64,000 nt of DNA from Iris pallida (GCA_029216955.1 JANAVB010015620.1:147207-211206), one strand, 5' to 3'. Counted from the first letter of the stretch, positions 10,673-24,396 are shown. A program made the numbers and translations. The notes: generated by a model from the sequence alone, not told the origin.

Positions 10673-11039
10673 ACCATGTGTCCGTGTGTGTCTGTGTGTG
10701 TGTCTGTGTGTCTGTGTGTCCGTGTGGGTGTGTTTGTGTGTGTGTGTGTGTCCGTATGTGTGTGTGTGTCTGTGGGAGAGGAGGAGGAGGAGGAAGAAGA
10801 GTTAGGTTAGGGTTTAGCTGAGGAAGAGAAGGAGGAGCTCAGATTAGGGGATGGGGAGCTCGAGGAGGAGGAGCTCGACGGGGGGAAGGGGGTAGGGGTC
10901 GCCGGGGAGGGAGGGAGTCGTCGGGGGGAGGGGAAAGGGTCGCCGGGGGGGAGGGAGTAACCGGGGGTCGCTGGGGAAAAAAAAATCTAAAATTTTCGAG
11001 TGAGGAGAAAAAAGGATGCAATGTGCCCTAAGTAAAAAA
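10673..11039. repeat. GT-rich then GA-rich simple sequence
   Basis: 10675-10775 is a degenerate TGTGTC/TGTG run. 10776-10985 is strongly purine-rich (GAGGAGG, GGGGGAGG). No gene is visible. Confidence 0.85.
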
Positions 11040-11281
11040 GTTAGCGACGTCAAGAGGCAACGTCGCTAAACGTCACAAACATTTTAATATATGGCGACAT
11101 ATTTAATAATATGTCGCGGAACGTCGCTATTCAGCGACGTATTTTATCTCCTGTCGCTGAACGTCTCTATTCAGCGACGTTTTGCGATGTCTATAGAAGG
11201 GAGTCGCTATATTCGATATTTAGCAACGTTATTTTATTTCGTCGCTAAATTACGTTGCTAATAGAGCATATTTTAGTAGTG
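11040..11281. mobile_element. CACTA-type terminal fragment
   Basis: The segment ends ATTTTAGTAGTG, the reverse complement of a CACTACTAAAAT terminus. It is filled with GCGACGT/ACGTCGC motifs in both orientations, the typical subterminal repeats. No matching left end with the flanking ACA triplet was found, so this is a truncated element. It abuts a Ty1/copia pol fragment. Confidence 0.6.
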
Positions 11282-11284
11282 ACA

Positions 11285-12632
11285 GTTTTTATGGTGCAAG
11301 CAGAAAACTTTGTGTCAAAAGACCCAAAGTATAAGTTACTTCAAGTGATTATCTCGTTTGGTTTTGAGATGAACATTATTGAAGATTGTGTGTATCACAA
11401 GTTCAGTGGGAGTAGGACTAATTTTCTAGTTTTGTATATTGATTAAAGCATTCAATGCAAACTAGGTGACACCTCTCGTTAAAGGAGACAAATTTGGTCT
11501 CAATCATGTGTCCCGAGGTTAGCCTTAAATTTTTTCCTTCATGATCAGTTATAGGGAGTCTAATGTATTATGCTCAGTTGTAGGGAGTCTAATGTATGCT
11601 CAAGTATGTTAGGGAGATATTCAAGCAAATATGGATGGATCATTGGATGGCAGCCAAACTACTTACGTAATTAATAGAGAACAAGAAATTATATGCTCTT
11701 TGTACGAGATCGGATAATTCTAGAGATCATAAGGTATTCCGACTTCGATTTTGTTGGATGCCAACACAACAGGAGATCCACATCAGGTTATGCTGACTAA
11801 TGAAGATATATTTTGGATGAGTGTCAAACATGCACTCATAATTTCTTCCACCATAACAGCAAGGTTTATAACATGCTGCAGGACATCTATTTAGGGAATA
11901 TGGTTGCGAAATTTTGTCACAGGGCTGCGTCTACAGTACGCTGTTGAAAGACGACATAAAATTATGGTATGACAATAAATCAGCAGTACTGTATTATAAT
12001 AACAATAAGAACTTGTATAAGTCATAGGATGTTGACATAAAATTTCTAGTTGTGAAGGAAAGAATTCAGAATGATAAAAGTGTACATATAGCACATTAGG
12101 ACAAACTCTATGTTAGCGGATCCGCTCACAAAAGCATTATCACCCAGGGTCTTTCATGAGCATACTTCTCATATAGATGTTTTCTTAATTAAGAATATGG
12201 CAATACAGTAGGAGTTTGTATTTTTTGTATTTGGGTGCTATTTGGTTTTGGACACATTTATATATTAAAGTATTTTGGATATTTATCTGATCAGATATAT
12301 GGAAAATTCAGTTCATTCTGTTTTCATTATGTTAAAGTATTTGATCTCACTAAAGTTAAGGAGGACCAGTTGAAAATAGATATGTATTGATCACATTGCG
12401 TGTAATTTTTTATGCTACGCATCCATGATTGATCTATGTCGTTTAGCTATATTGGTATATGTGACCAATGATGGTTTAGTTATGCTATATCTGACGAATG
12501 CCGCTTTAATCCTATGTTGATATAGTTAATGGACGAGATTGTCCGGATATATCCTAAGGATTAAGATAGCAATTTATGAGCTCACTAAGGTTAACACAAT
12601 TATTAGGTTACATCTGTGGCCCAGTGGGAGAT
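11285..12632 (+). pseudogene. Ty1/copia pol, RT to RNase H, decayed
   Basis: Scattered plus-strand frames show MVQAENFVSKDPKYKLLQ and VIISFGFEMNIIEDCVYHKFSG near 11290-11440 (RT fingers and palm region), and CQHNRRSTSGYA near 11760. LWYDNKSAVLYYNNN with IKFLVVKERIQ, from the RNase H region, lies at 11960-12080. The order fits a Ty1/copia pol C-terminal half, but frameshifts, stops and internal losses are many. The catalytic YVDD box is gone (VLYID then a stop). A polypurine tract and LTR start follow directly. Confidence 0.85.
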
Positions 12633-12815
12633 TGTTGGAATTATTCAATAATATGGGCCACACATGTAAAATTAATTGTGTTGGGCTATCTAAATAATTA
12701 AGCCAAATTAAAGTGGTCTATTTAGAAAATTGGCTTAAGGGTATAATTATTATGGAATTAATGTGTAGATACCGGAGATAAATCTAATTTGATGAGGAGC
12801 CAAATTAGAAATATA

Positions 12816-12900
<85 letters not shown>

Positions 12901-13190
12901 ATGTGTGTGTGTGTGTGTTCATTAGGGTTATAGTCCCCAACTTATACGGCCACCAAAAGAGAGGTTTTCTCTTTTTCTCTTCTGCATCCCCATCAACAGA
13001 AAGAGAGGGACAAAAGATTCAGATTTCCTTTTTTCATTAAGGGTCGTAGCAAGTTGGAAGATCGAACCCGATAAAATGACGACCGCTTCAAGATCCATCA
13101 AGCCTAGCATTGGATTCAGGTATGCTTCTGCAATTTAATTTATGTTCTTCATCTCATGAATCGATAGGGCATAATAAATCTCTAATATAG
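12633..13190 (+). repeat. 3' LTR of the decayed Ty1/copia element
   Basis: CCCAGTGGGAGAT is the polypurine tract, and TGTTGGAATTATTC begins the LTR. A long AC/AT/GT microsatellite lies inside it. The end is not sharp; I place it near 13190 after the ATTCAGGTATGCTTCTGC segment, which is common near the ends of such LTRs. Only one copy is in the window. Confidence 0.5.
12819..12918. repeat. (AC)n(AT)n(GT)n perfect-palindrome microsatellite
   Basis: A run of AC repeats passes through ATATATAT into GT repeats, so the two arms are reverse complements and could fold into a hairpin of about 40 bp per arm. Confidence 0.95.
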
Positions 13191-13230
13191 AATTCCTTTT
13201 TGGAAGAAGTGTAATTTCTTTTATGTAGTT

Positions 13231-13566
13231 CGGTCTAGTTTGGTTTGCGGATAGAATGGAAATAAAATCAATTTTTTCATTTTTTATATGCATAAAAAAT
13301 ATAATTTAATAATTTTTATTTGTATTTGAAAATGTTAGGAGTATACTCAGAATACATCTATGAGCAAGAATAGTTTAGCTCTCAATTTTTGTAATAAATG
13401 CTAAAAGTTAGAAGGAAAAGTGAGTCCTTAAGATAGGCGTGAGAATAATTTTTTCATTTTTTTTGAAACTATTTTCTTTTCCTGCTCATTTCCTTTGATA
13501 TTCAAACACATAAAATGAATGAATTGTTTTCAATGTCCTGATTCTGCAAACCAAACGTAGCCTTAG
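13231..13566. mobile_element. Probable MITE with GTTTGGTTTGC terminal inverted repeats
   Basis: The left end CTAGTTTGGTTTGCGGAT and the reverse complement of the right end, CTACGTTTGGTTTGCAGAAT, match with small gaps. The roughly 335-bp interior is AT-rich and non-coding. The pattern is that of hAT-derived MITEs in plants. I could not fix the target duplication. Confidence 0.45.
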
Positions 13567-14879
13567 AGTTTGCTTGGCAATTGTAGGGGTAGCGGTTATG
13601 GGATATTTTTAGAGTATCGATTATGAGGGGTCCGATTTTGGATAGTTTTAAGAAGCCGCTTTTAAACCAGTCCAATCCATGCTTGATAATTCGTTAACGA
13701 GCATTTCTGAAAGTTTTTTATGTGAAAAAAATTACCTATATGTTTATATATAAACAAAATGGTACTGAGCACGAAAACTGTCATCTAGTCTATGCCTCGA
13801 TCAGGAAGTAGAAGTCCATATTTGATTAAAATAATAGAAACACAAAATAATAGAAACACATGGTTGAAAGTAGAAAATAAATGTTTTAAAAAATTTCGAA
13901 ATGAGTAGCCATAATTTGGAATAAGTTGAAAAGAAACACATGTGAGAAAAAAAATGATATTATATTAGTACTTATAATTTTATATTTTGGTGAGGATATA
14001 AATAGAATAAAATAATTAAATCTCTAAAAATCTATCGATTTTGGGTTTTTCTAAAGCCACCTAAAATTATATTACACCAGTTTTAGAAGATTTTTTAGCA
14101 AAAAAAAAAAATCAATGGCTCAAAAAAAATTACGAAGTAGGAATATTTATAAACGATTTATTCAAAAATATTCAAGAACCGGTGAAAACATCATTACCAA
14201 ACAAATGCTACTTTCTCATTGGGAATCCACAATACTACTATCAATGATCCTTGAACAAACTCTGTTTTATTTTTTTATAAAAAAACTCTTTTATTTTACT
14301 TAATATGACGATTGATGATGCAAGATATATTTGCATTAAGTAAGAGCCGTAGTGGTGTTCCTTGTTAGCAATCACCCGAATAAAACTCGTATTATACGCA
14401 AATTTTTTCGTATCTTTCATAAACGTATAATACTTGCGTACTTTTGACAGATCCAAATCCGTACATAAATTTTAAGCATGCGAAGTTTTACATGCGTTTC
14501 GTATAAATTATTGAAAAATTTGGCACAAAAACGTGCTGGGAACCTTTTTAATTAAATTTGACAACATATTTAAGAATGTAAAAATTTTAACTTTAATATT
14601 TCCATTTTTCGAATATTTGACCAAATTTTTTAACGTACTTTATTTGCACTGAGCTGATTTATACCCATACTTTTGTCGTCCCGAATTTTTTTCCGTTTGC
14701 CGAAGTGCTAACAAGGGAGGTGTTACACTTTTTCAAACCACCATTTATTGATATTTATGTGAGTCAATTTTTTTTGCTTTTATATCGAAATATCATGCAA
14801 TCTTTCGTCCTTCAATCTAACATAGCAAAAATATAAAACGTCAAGTCATAATTAACCTAAAAACATAAGGGTAACAATG
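13567..14879. other. AT-rich DNA, nothing recognised
   Basis: No coding similarity, tandem array or transposon end could be supported in this stretch. Confidence 0.6.
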
Positions 14880-15460
14880 TTCATTACAAGGATTAGAAGA
14901 TTTAACTTTTTTTTTGTTGCTAAATCTCTTTTGTTGTTGAATATTTTGGCAATGACTTTTTTGCCAAGATTTCTTGCATTGGGCTTGTCACTAAAGGGTA
15001 TTAGCAATAAATAAATATAATTCGTTATAAATATATTGAAAATTTAACAACGGAAATGTATTTTGTTGTTACATCTTTCGTTTGTAAAGTTGAAGACCTA
15101 TAATAACAATGAACTATTTTTTCGCTGCGGATTGTATAAAAATTTGATTTCATTTTTGAATATCTTTCGTCGGTAAAAGTTGAAGACCTACATCAACGAA
15201 ATATTGATTTGTTGCGAATTGTACAAAAAAGTAGATCTCGTTGTTAAATGACTATTATTGGTATAAGTCAAAGATTCATAGCAACGAATAACAATTTCGT
15301 TGATTGCACAAAACCAAGTTTTGTTGCTAAAGCTCGAAAAATTCAGCAGCAAATTTGTTGTGTCACTAACAGGTTTGTTAACAACAAACTAATTTTGTTG
15401 TCTACGAAAGCTTATCAAACATTTAACAGCAAAATTATTTGTTACCAAAGGAAAATTTAA
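14880..15460. repeat. Cluster of degenerate repeats (TTGTTG, AAAGTTGAAGACCTA)
   Basis: Roughly 110-bp units are repeated about three times. Each has a CTTTCGT...AAAGTTGAAGACCTA box, then AACGAA/AACAATG and GCGGATTGTA-like boxes. TTGTTG and CAACAA half-sites occur throughout. This resembles the subterminal repeats of a DNA transposon, but no terminus was identified. Confidence 0.5.
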
Positions 15461-17529
15461 CAATTGTTGTGATTTGGATAAACCAAAATATGGATGTCTT
15501 TATCCATACACATAACAACCTCTATCTCATTCCCTCTTATATATGCTATCAATGTGAAAAGCTACTTACGGATTCATTCGGCTATCGATATTTTTTACTC
15601 TCTCACATTTTCACAACAGGTTATCAACACCATTGCTCGAGGAACTTGAGAAGCTGCAGGTCGAGGCTCCTTCTAACACCGGTACGTATAGGAATGGTGA
15701 CGACTGAGAAGACCTCCACTCTCAATGTAGTGCCCGTCCCAACACCATGCCCCGTTTCTCGTTCGCGGGGAGCGCGATAAAGAAACACTATATATCACTA
15801 TCGATTGATTGGGACCGGCTGAATTAAGATCCTTTCCTCGTTATGGAATGACTTCTTTGGAATCAAATCTCATATTCAACAGGTTGTGCCTCGAGGATGT
15901 ACTCTACGACTGAGTCGGGAGAGACCTCCCGTTGCTCTAATTTTTTATGCCATACTTGCTTCTTTGGCTTTGGTTTTATGTATGCATTTTTGTGAATATT
16001 TTTGATGGATTTTAATGCTTGCGTTCTTTGAACTTCGCATTTATATCGAAATCGGAATAGAAGAGTAGAGTGCTAATTCGCTACTTACGTGATTTCAGGT
16101 GATAGCGTAGGCGTCGTCTAGCGCAACCGACCTTTTCACTCGCCTCGAATAAAGTAAGGTGAGTGACTGAACCTTCTCTCCCTTGACCCACTTATTGTAT
16201 TGCCCCACACAGTGCATTACGCTGAGTCGGTATCAGAGAATAAATATATCAAAGGCATAAATGCTCAAGATCATGGTAGAAAAACAGTGTAATGACAAGT
16301 TTAGAAAATTATACAACTAAAGTAAAAGAACTTGTCAAGAGAAACAATAAAGTTGGTTGAACCTAAAAACTGAAATTAAACAATAAATAGTTTACCAACT
16401 AGAAATCCCAGAAATTTAAAAAAACAATATGATGTGAAAATAATTGAAGAAAGACAATGAAATTAAAATATGTTAGGATAGGATAGTTACCAATGCAGTA
16501 TATTTGAAAATATAATAAAACTTTTAACAATGATCAAAACTAATATAATTCACAATTTCCATATTCAAATTAGTGAACCAATTTCCAAAGAGTATAATCA
16601 TTAAAAATGAAAATGATTAGATATACAAGAATCTTCATAAATGTAAAATATACCCAAGTTCATACATTTGAACTCAATTACCCTAGCGTAATATTTAAAT
16701 ATCCATTAGATAATCGTGAAGAAGAAGATAGTCAGTCGATTTTGAATGCTCCCCCGCAAAGTACTACCTGTCTAAATATTGATAATCATGAACCTTGAAT
16801 AAAACCTCAACAAGGAAAGCCAAACAAATAAAAGCTCAATAATTATCAAGATAAGAAAATCAAGATAATATAGAAAAATTCTAACTTTAAAAAACCTATG
16901 AAAAAGAGAGAAAAAATAAGCATAATCACATATTATCTCATAAATCAAAATATCACGAACATAATCAACATGATAAAATAAAGGAATATAGATCCATGAT
17001 AAACTAGGTATACTACATATTAAGGGTATTTAAGAATTTAAACAATTAATTTGCTTCCCCTTAAAATATGAATATCTAGTTCAAAAGCAATTTATATGCA
17101 CAAATAGATAAACTAATAATCACAAGATCAAGGGATGTCCAAGATGTGAATCTTTTTTCCCTTTGATTGATGCATATAAAATTCCAAACTTATCATAAAG
17201 CAAAACTATCATCTTTAGACAAGTAGAAGGAATACTCAATTAATAAACGCTTAAAGATGAACAATTAAAAGATATTTCAATTTAGCACATATAAATCAAA
17301 AGATGACATACATTAACGTATGAAAGATCTCATAGATCAATATATGTTACCTTTTGTGAAAATATTATAAAAATAATATTATCCATCAAAATGAAAGTCC
17401 AAAGTCCAGAATCAGACAAAATTACCAAATAGACCTTAAAAAATCTTTAGTTTATAAAGTGATGATCAATCTTAGGTTAGTTATAGGGGCCGAATCCCAG
17501 CTAGCGGTTGTCCAAAGATGCTTAATTAC
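15461..17529. other. No gene recognised
   Basis: 15,620-16,200 has moderate GC content and short open frames that I cannot place; it may be old LTR sequence. 16,200-17,500 is AT-rich and featureless to my reading. Confidence 0.5.
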
Positions 17530-20419
17530 TGTAATGCCCCAATCCTAAAATACGTAGGACTACGAGATCATATACATGACAACTACGTATCGAAAGAAAT
17601 CTAGTCCAGCTCGAGTAAGAATAAGCTGTCTTAGTGTTTCAATTTTTATCTATCGAACAACTATAAATCTATCTACCTTAATCCACAAAATAAATAAATC
17701 AGGAAAGAACAATATATGATGGTCTGCAACCCAATAACATACATGTTTGATTAGACCCATAGAATGACATGGGTCTATAAAACTAAGCTAATAGCAGAGT
17801 ATAAAAAATGGATACAACCTGAAAGCATGATAAAATACCTAAGTCGGATAGAGAAATAGCTCTACGATCAGTGGACTATCTCTGCAATACCAACTACCTT
17901 GAGAGATCACCAGGTACTCAGGGGACTAGCAAGGTACATAATATACATGCCAAGGTACAAATATAAAAAATATGATATAAGAAAATCTCATGTATCCGAT
18001 CTATGTAATATGCATGTAAGAACATGTACTAGAATATCAGATTTTGCCACTGAAGCTTACAAGCACCTCAACAGGTTATTTTTCCAGTACCGTGTCGTAG
18101 GACCAAATATAATCAATCTAATAATAAACAATATACAGTACTCTGCTACATAGATACATGCTCGCAATAACAATAATAGGCCATAATACAATAAGTCTAA
18201 TACTGTAATCAAGTCTCCCCACCCCATATCTAGTATCTAACAATGTCAAGTCCATACAGTCATCACTATAACAATAACAATGAACAATCTAGTAAACTAC
18301 TACGAAGTCAATACCATGAGTACTCATGTCAAATTTCGTATCAAGAACGTATCGGTGTCTTGTGGTCATTCGTGTCAATAGACACAACAATATGCACGCA
18401 ATGCCTATGTCAATACTCAGTGCCAATATAATGATATTAGTACCCTGTTTTCGAAACTGACACTAATTATCAACAATCCTAAGTCATGCTAATGCTAACA
18501 AGAGAAACAATAAGAAATAAAAGAAACATCTATAACCAAGGTAAGGTATACTTGTCTGTAACCGCTGTCTGAGTGTGTGCCTGACCAATTGCAACGTCTT
18601 TGTAACTTCCGCCAAGTTCACGTATATAGAGATACTATTATTAATACTCTCTAACGACTTACCATATATATATATAATTTATTAGTATCTATGCCCACTG
18701 GTCACCATAATGTCGTTTACAACACTATACAACATATCAAGTACAAAATTTTCTTATAAAAATAATTTATAACTAACATAAAATAATAATTTAATTTCTA
18801 GAAAATACTTATAAATATTTTTATATCACTAATAATTTTATTTTATTGGTGAAAACTCAAGCACAATAGCCCCATGTTGATACTACATCATTAATACAAC
18901 ATTTGGTCCACTAATTGTCCCCCAAAATAATAAATAATTAAAATATATAATTCTTGAAGAATTACATAAATTAGTTAAATAGTGTTTTTATTATCAAACC
19001 TTGCAAAACAAATATTTTAGTAGAGGTATATGAAGTTTCAAAACTTTTGCACACAAGAGACACATAATTTTTGGGGTTACGGTTTTACAGCAAATGTTAA
19101 GAATTTTAATAAATACTAAATGAACTCAAACCTCAGTAAAAAAAGATATGCGTTGGAAAGCTCTGGATGTCTAGTTTCATAAAAAATATTCATAAGATCG
19201 AATCGACACAAAAATAGGTAAAAATTTACTCGCAACTGATCTGGTATATTCTGGACACCTCATGTAGAACGGACTCGCCGAGCAAACCATTTAGAACTGT
19301 GTGGAGGCCAATTGGACATGAAAATAGACACAAAGACCTTTTCATTAGTTTTAGTTTCAGAAAAAAATAAGGTCGAGAAGTACACAAAATCTTAGATTAG
19401 CGTACCCGTTGTAGCGAATTCAATACAAGTTCGGTCGACTTCGGGTGCCTTCTGTGCCTCATTCCGACCAAATTATAGGGATGAGGCTCCTCGAAAGGGT
19501 TATGGGGTGTTAAGGGTTGTCTTAGGGTCGAGATGAAGGTGGTAGGAGGGTTGAAAGAGGTTAGGGTGATGATTTTCTGTTGGGTGGAAAGAAAAGTGCG
19601 AAAATATAAAAGAAATTGGGGGGCTGCTCGATTTTCTAAAAAAATAATTATAGAATCCGTACAAAATAGGGAGAGGGGATGGTTTAACGTGAGAAGATTT
19701 TAGATCTGGTTTGGTGGAATTTATAGGACATTTGATGGATTAAATCAAAGGTTTATCTCAAAGAGATTTAATTAGGTCCAAAATGGGAAAGTAGTTATAG
19801 ATTTGATTTTAAAAATAGATTTAAATCAATATGGCTATCATTAATTCATAAAAATCAATCTAAAATATGTTCAAGAGGATAGGCCACCATAGAATAGGCT
19901 CTACGAACCCTACTTGGACTATTTTTGGGTCGGTGGAATTTTTATGATCGATTTGAGTCCAATATGTCTATAGTTTTGACTTGTGTGCCATTTGAAAATA
20001 AATAGCACATGATAACTCAATTAAGTGGCACACCATTGGCATGTACTAGTAGGCTAAAAATGGGTCAAATCATATATTGGGTCAAAGGTTTTGATCTATG
20101 TTGAGTCCCGAACTCAAGTTGGAAGTTAGGTTTATAATTACGGTAAACGGTCAACTGGCCTAAAATGACCAGAAGTTGTGCGAAGTCAAAAGAATGTTAG
20201 AGAACAAATTGGATGGGACATGATATATCAAATTGAAGGTGTACTTATCTAGAATTCAAATATAGAATTAGATTGGAGACATTGATAGTTCTTGTGCTTC
20301 AAAAATCAAAGCTACGGGTAAGTTATTATTGACTCTAAAGTATAATTTAATATTAAAATATCCTTATAAAATAAACTAGAAAATTAAAAAAATAATATCC
20401 AAAAATTAGGGGGCTTACA
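17530..20419 (-). repeat. 3' LTR of a chromovirus-type Ty3/gypsy element (copy A)
   Basis: On the minus strand the LTR would start TGTAAGCCCCC at 20419, directly after a purine-rich tract with TTCTAAGGTGAGTAGG. It would end GGGGCATTACA at 17530. The TGTAA...TTACA ends and the tract preceded by GGAAATTTTT are typical of Tekay/Del-like chromoviruses. The pol C-terminus lies just upstream on the same strand. No second copy is present, so the left boundary is inferred from the terminal dinucleotides. Confidence 0.6.
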
Positions 20420-20439
20420 ACCTACTCACCTTAGAAAAA

Positions 20440-20764
20440 AAATTTCCTTCAAATTAAAATAACACTAACATAAAGTGATATAATAAAAGGGATAAGCTAT
20501 GAATCTTACCGAAAACCTGAAATAAATGTGGATACCGCTCCCGCATGAAATCTTCAAGCTCCCAAGTATATTCTCCTAGGAATGATGCTTTCTTGCAACC
20601 TAAACCAATCTAATCGTCTGCCCTCTAAGCGTCTTCTTCTTAGTATCTAGTATACCAACTGGCTGCTCCTAGTATGATAAACTAGGTCCCACGGTGATCT
20701 CAGAATGATCGACAACATGATTGGGATCAGTCACATACCTCTTAAACTATGAGACATGGTGAAA
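20440..20764 (-). pseudogene. Chromovirus pol C-terminus (integrase end)
   Basis: Minus-strand frames read FKRYVTDPNHVVD, then QPVGILDTKKKTLRGQTIRLV, then EEYTWELEDFMRERYPHLFQ. This is the conserved end of Tekay/Del-type Ty3/gypsy polyproteins, normally a KYVPDPSH box, an EEQPV-ILDR box and an EATWE-E--M---YP-LF box. Stops interrupt it. The purine tract and LTR follow at the expected distance. Upstream pol is missing because another element was inserted at about 20769. Confidence 0.75.
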
Positions 20765-20769
20765 TAACG

Positions 20770-21043
20770 TGTAGACAACTCTAGAGGAGGGTGAATAGAG
20801 TTTGTGTCGATAATCACCAAATAAAAATTAACTCTATATCACCTCCACAAAACAACTATCAAGATAGTTAATAAATTAGAGAGAAATACGGAAGTAAATA
20901 AAGATCATAAGAGCATACATAAATACAGCAATTTTAACCTGTTTTTCCTCGTGGAGGACTAGTCCAGGCCTGAGAACTCTAGCTCAGGATTGAAATTCAC
21001 TATTTGTGAAATTGTGTACAACTACGTGCCTTTACTCAGAAGA
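20770..21043 (-). repeat. End of a SIRE-like LTR, minus strand (left piece)
   Basis: On the minus strand the segment ends CTATTCACCCTCCTCTAGAG followed by TTGTCTACA. That is very close to the end of the SIRE-like LTR at 9721-9749. It interrupts the chromovirus pol at 20769. The rest of this LTR probably lies at 49625-50135, separated by the element inserted at 21044. Confidence 0.5.
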
Positions 21044-23847
21044 TGTCACGACTCGATCCCAAATTATTGGGTCGAATCGGATCATGCCCAGCCTGTACCG
21101 TTGTGAGATGGCGGCAGTAAGCTGTTCTATATGCAGGTATTCACAACAACATTTATACATTTGTCACAACTTGAATATACGAACTTTTTTTAAAAAATTT
21201 ATTCAACAAAGAAAAATACAACTGGAAAGGAAAATACTGAAATAAACACTGAAACCAAAAATCTACAATCTCCAACGTAATAAAACTAAAAAAATAAGGA
21301 AATAACAACTAGCTAAACGGCCGGCTCTTCGGCCTCATGATCCGCGTCCTCCAAGGGAGACTCTGGAAACACCGCAGGGTATAGCACAGGATCATAATAG
21401 CTATTGTACAATAGCTCAGTGTCATCCATATCACCTATTGGGGGGGGGGGGATCCAGTCAGGAAAGGAGCAAGAACGAGTATGTACCTAACATTTCAAAT
21501 AATAACGAAAAAGTGCAAGCTAAACAGTTGAAATAATATTTTCCAGCAATTTAACAATTCAATACTTGAAACAATGTGTTTTGAATATGTAACGTCTACG
21601 ACCGGCTTGGGTTGTACAATAGCATCCTAGCGACGCAATATGGCTTATCCCTGTGTGTAAGAGGGGTAAGCTCGCATAATAACAATATGCCAAATGAGGG
21701 GTATTGGTCATAAATGCTACATTATTCCTCCAATATCTCCACAATCAAAATCAATCAATATTTGAACCCTAGAAGAGGGTTCCGTGTAGCAATGTGGTTT
21801 AAACATGCAACTTGACAATTACTAATTAAAATATAAGATAGCATAACCGTAACTTACCTTTGTTTAATGACTGAAAATAGGAAGTCGGTACCGGAGATGA
21901 AGTCAAATACATCCTCAAAACCCTACAGTTGAGAACCCTGACTTAGAACTATAGAGGAAACCATATCTAGGTGTGCTAGTTGCAATTTCTAAAAATAGAC
22001 CCTAGCCAGGTTTTAAGTTATTTATCTAACGTCGTAAACTATATTTGTTATCAATTAACAGGATAAACCGATTACTGATTTATTGGAAAAAATAGCAAAT
22101 TACAATTTAATTGGCAAAACTTGTATTTTTAATAATATATATAAAACTAACTTTCTTTAAATGATAAAATCATAGACTTGTTAACATACTAGTAATTTAT
22201 CCATTTTAATTAAATGTGAGAAATCTTTATTAATTTTATACAAAATAATTAATAACCAATTTTTATTATGCGCCTAGCTACGCCAACAACAAAACCCAGA
22301 AAATAAAGTAGAAAGTCTACACTACACAATTACAGGGCCACAGAAAATAAAGGAAAAAGTGGGCTTATGCCCTTACAATAAATTAATTAAATTAATTAGC
22401 CGAGGTGAGCTCTGAGTGCCGTGAAGCAGTCCAAACAGAAGGCCGAGGCCCTGCACCCAAAATACTAGAAGCCAGTAACTAGTTCTAAAAATAAAACATA
22501 ATATAAATTAAATATAATTTTGCAGAAAACGGGCGTCTCAAACTTGGTCATGCAATCTCACGTTGCTGGCTTACACCTCAACGTACAGAAAATCCTGTAG
22601 CGTTTGCGTTTCGCTGAGGCTTATCCGACCAATACAGTCGTCGCCTAACAGGGGATACAAAACTCACAAAATCCGCATTTAAAAACCAACAAAACCAATT
22701 TTGAAAATCGTTTGCAAAGACCAGATTTGAAAATATATTTTAATTTAATGAACTTAATTAAATAATATTATTTTGAAATTCTTTACTGAAAATTTGGGCA
22801 GCATCTCCTTTGTAACTAGGACAATCTAGCCACGAGGCGATACAACAAATTTCCAGAACATATTTACAATTACTCTCCCAGCTTCCAAAATCCAACTAAG
22901 CCACGAACCACATCAAAATAGCTAAGGAAAAAATATAGCCAAAGAACCATTCAAAATAGCCAAAGCTAAGGAGAAAAACCGCAGAATTAAGCAAATATCC
23001 ACAAAAGACCCAAGCTAGAAATAGCTAAGCCACAGAACCATTTCGAAAGGAGTTCGGGAAGTCCGAAACCAAATAATAATTACTAATCCAAAGGAAAATA
23101 TTAGCCAAGCATACCAACTATGAACACAAACACACAAAACTAATCCGAGCCAAACTCGAAAGACTTGTATCCCCTAGCGCAACTAGTAAAATCGATCCCC
23201 GCATCGGGGTCGCGACCGCGTCATCATCGACTAACTACGAGAGGGAAACAGGGACACGAAGTTATACCTCGGGTGCTCGGCTATAGCTCCTAGATGTATA
23301 AAAGAATTCTTCGGCAACGCACGGGAGCGCGGATAGCGGCACAGGAAAGCCAAAATAGCGGCGACCCACGGGTCAGGATATCGAAGAGGCCGCGGAAAGC
23401 ACGGATAGGGATCGACTCGGGACAGCGGCGCGACACATGGAAACAGCGACCGAGGGGAGCGGACAGGGTATGGGCCGCAGAACAGGGGCTGACCGCGACT
23501 GCGGAAGCCGAAAAGCACACCGGAGAAGCGGGTCGACGAACTCGCGGGTGTAGAAGCATGGAATTTCACAACCAGAAAGACCATGCGCCAGACACTACAT
23601 GCGTCAGAACTCGGACAGAACACTTCACAGCAAAGTCAATAAGTATAGACATTAGAAGAAGGACTTTTTATTTATATACAAAAGTCTATTACATGTCTAG
23701 AAAAGGTTGTACAAAGGAGAATTTCTACAAAGGAAAGATCCTAAGTCTACAGCCAGCGGCTACCATGCGCCTCCAGATAGGTGCAGCAGTCACCATGCGC
23801 CGCCAGTAAGGCGCAGCAGATACCATACGCCTCCATCCAGGCGCATC

Positions 23848-24396
23848 CTACCATCTTTTCAGCAGCTCAGTTATGTGCATCCCTTCAGCAGCCCAGTTAT
23901 GTGCCGCTCTTCCAGCCAGGCTCACCTGATAAGTGCTTCGACTAAACAAAGCATTTAACCCTCTGGCTGGAACCAAGGAAGAGAAGAGCACCGCAAATCT
24001 GTGGCCAGGGGAGGCTTCGAAAGAGCCTCCAAAAACCAAGGAAGACCGTAATCGAAATACGGCTAAAGGAGCAGCTTTCAACACAACCAGAGTGGGCGAC
24101 ACCCACTTTGAAGAAAGAAAGAGCCTAGCACCGCCATTCCGATCTACGGCTCTTCCGGAACAACGGAGACGAGGCCCGAACATCCCCATCTTTGGATGCA
24201 ACAGGCACCTTCCGTCTGCCTCAGAAGCCCTCGACTCCGTCTTTTGGATGTAACAGTCACCTTCAAGTGCATCAACGACGACATGGCGTCTCATCTTCAC
24301 CCTCGGGAGCACTTCATCAACAGAATGCACTCGAATACCCGAGTTCATGTTGGAGGTACGTGAGAGAGCGAGAAGCAAACCTTCTCTCCATGCCAC
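23848..24396 (-). other. Antisense open frame in the 5' LTR
   Basis: A 182-codon minus-strand frame is also open at the equivalent place in the 3' LTR (40026-40574) with the same length and a few substitutions. The first real ATG is within the MNSGIRVHSVDEV segment. No known domain is recognised. A TATA box lies directly upstream on this strand. The frame may simply be kept open because the LTRs are similar and young. Confidence 0.3.

Noticed and set aside
23231..23809. Frames spanning the junction of the LARD LTR and the Tat-1 LTR
   Set aside because: They cross a proven insertion boundary with target duplication and have no domain, so they cannot be genes.
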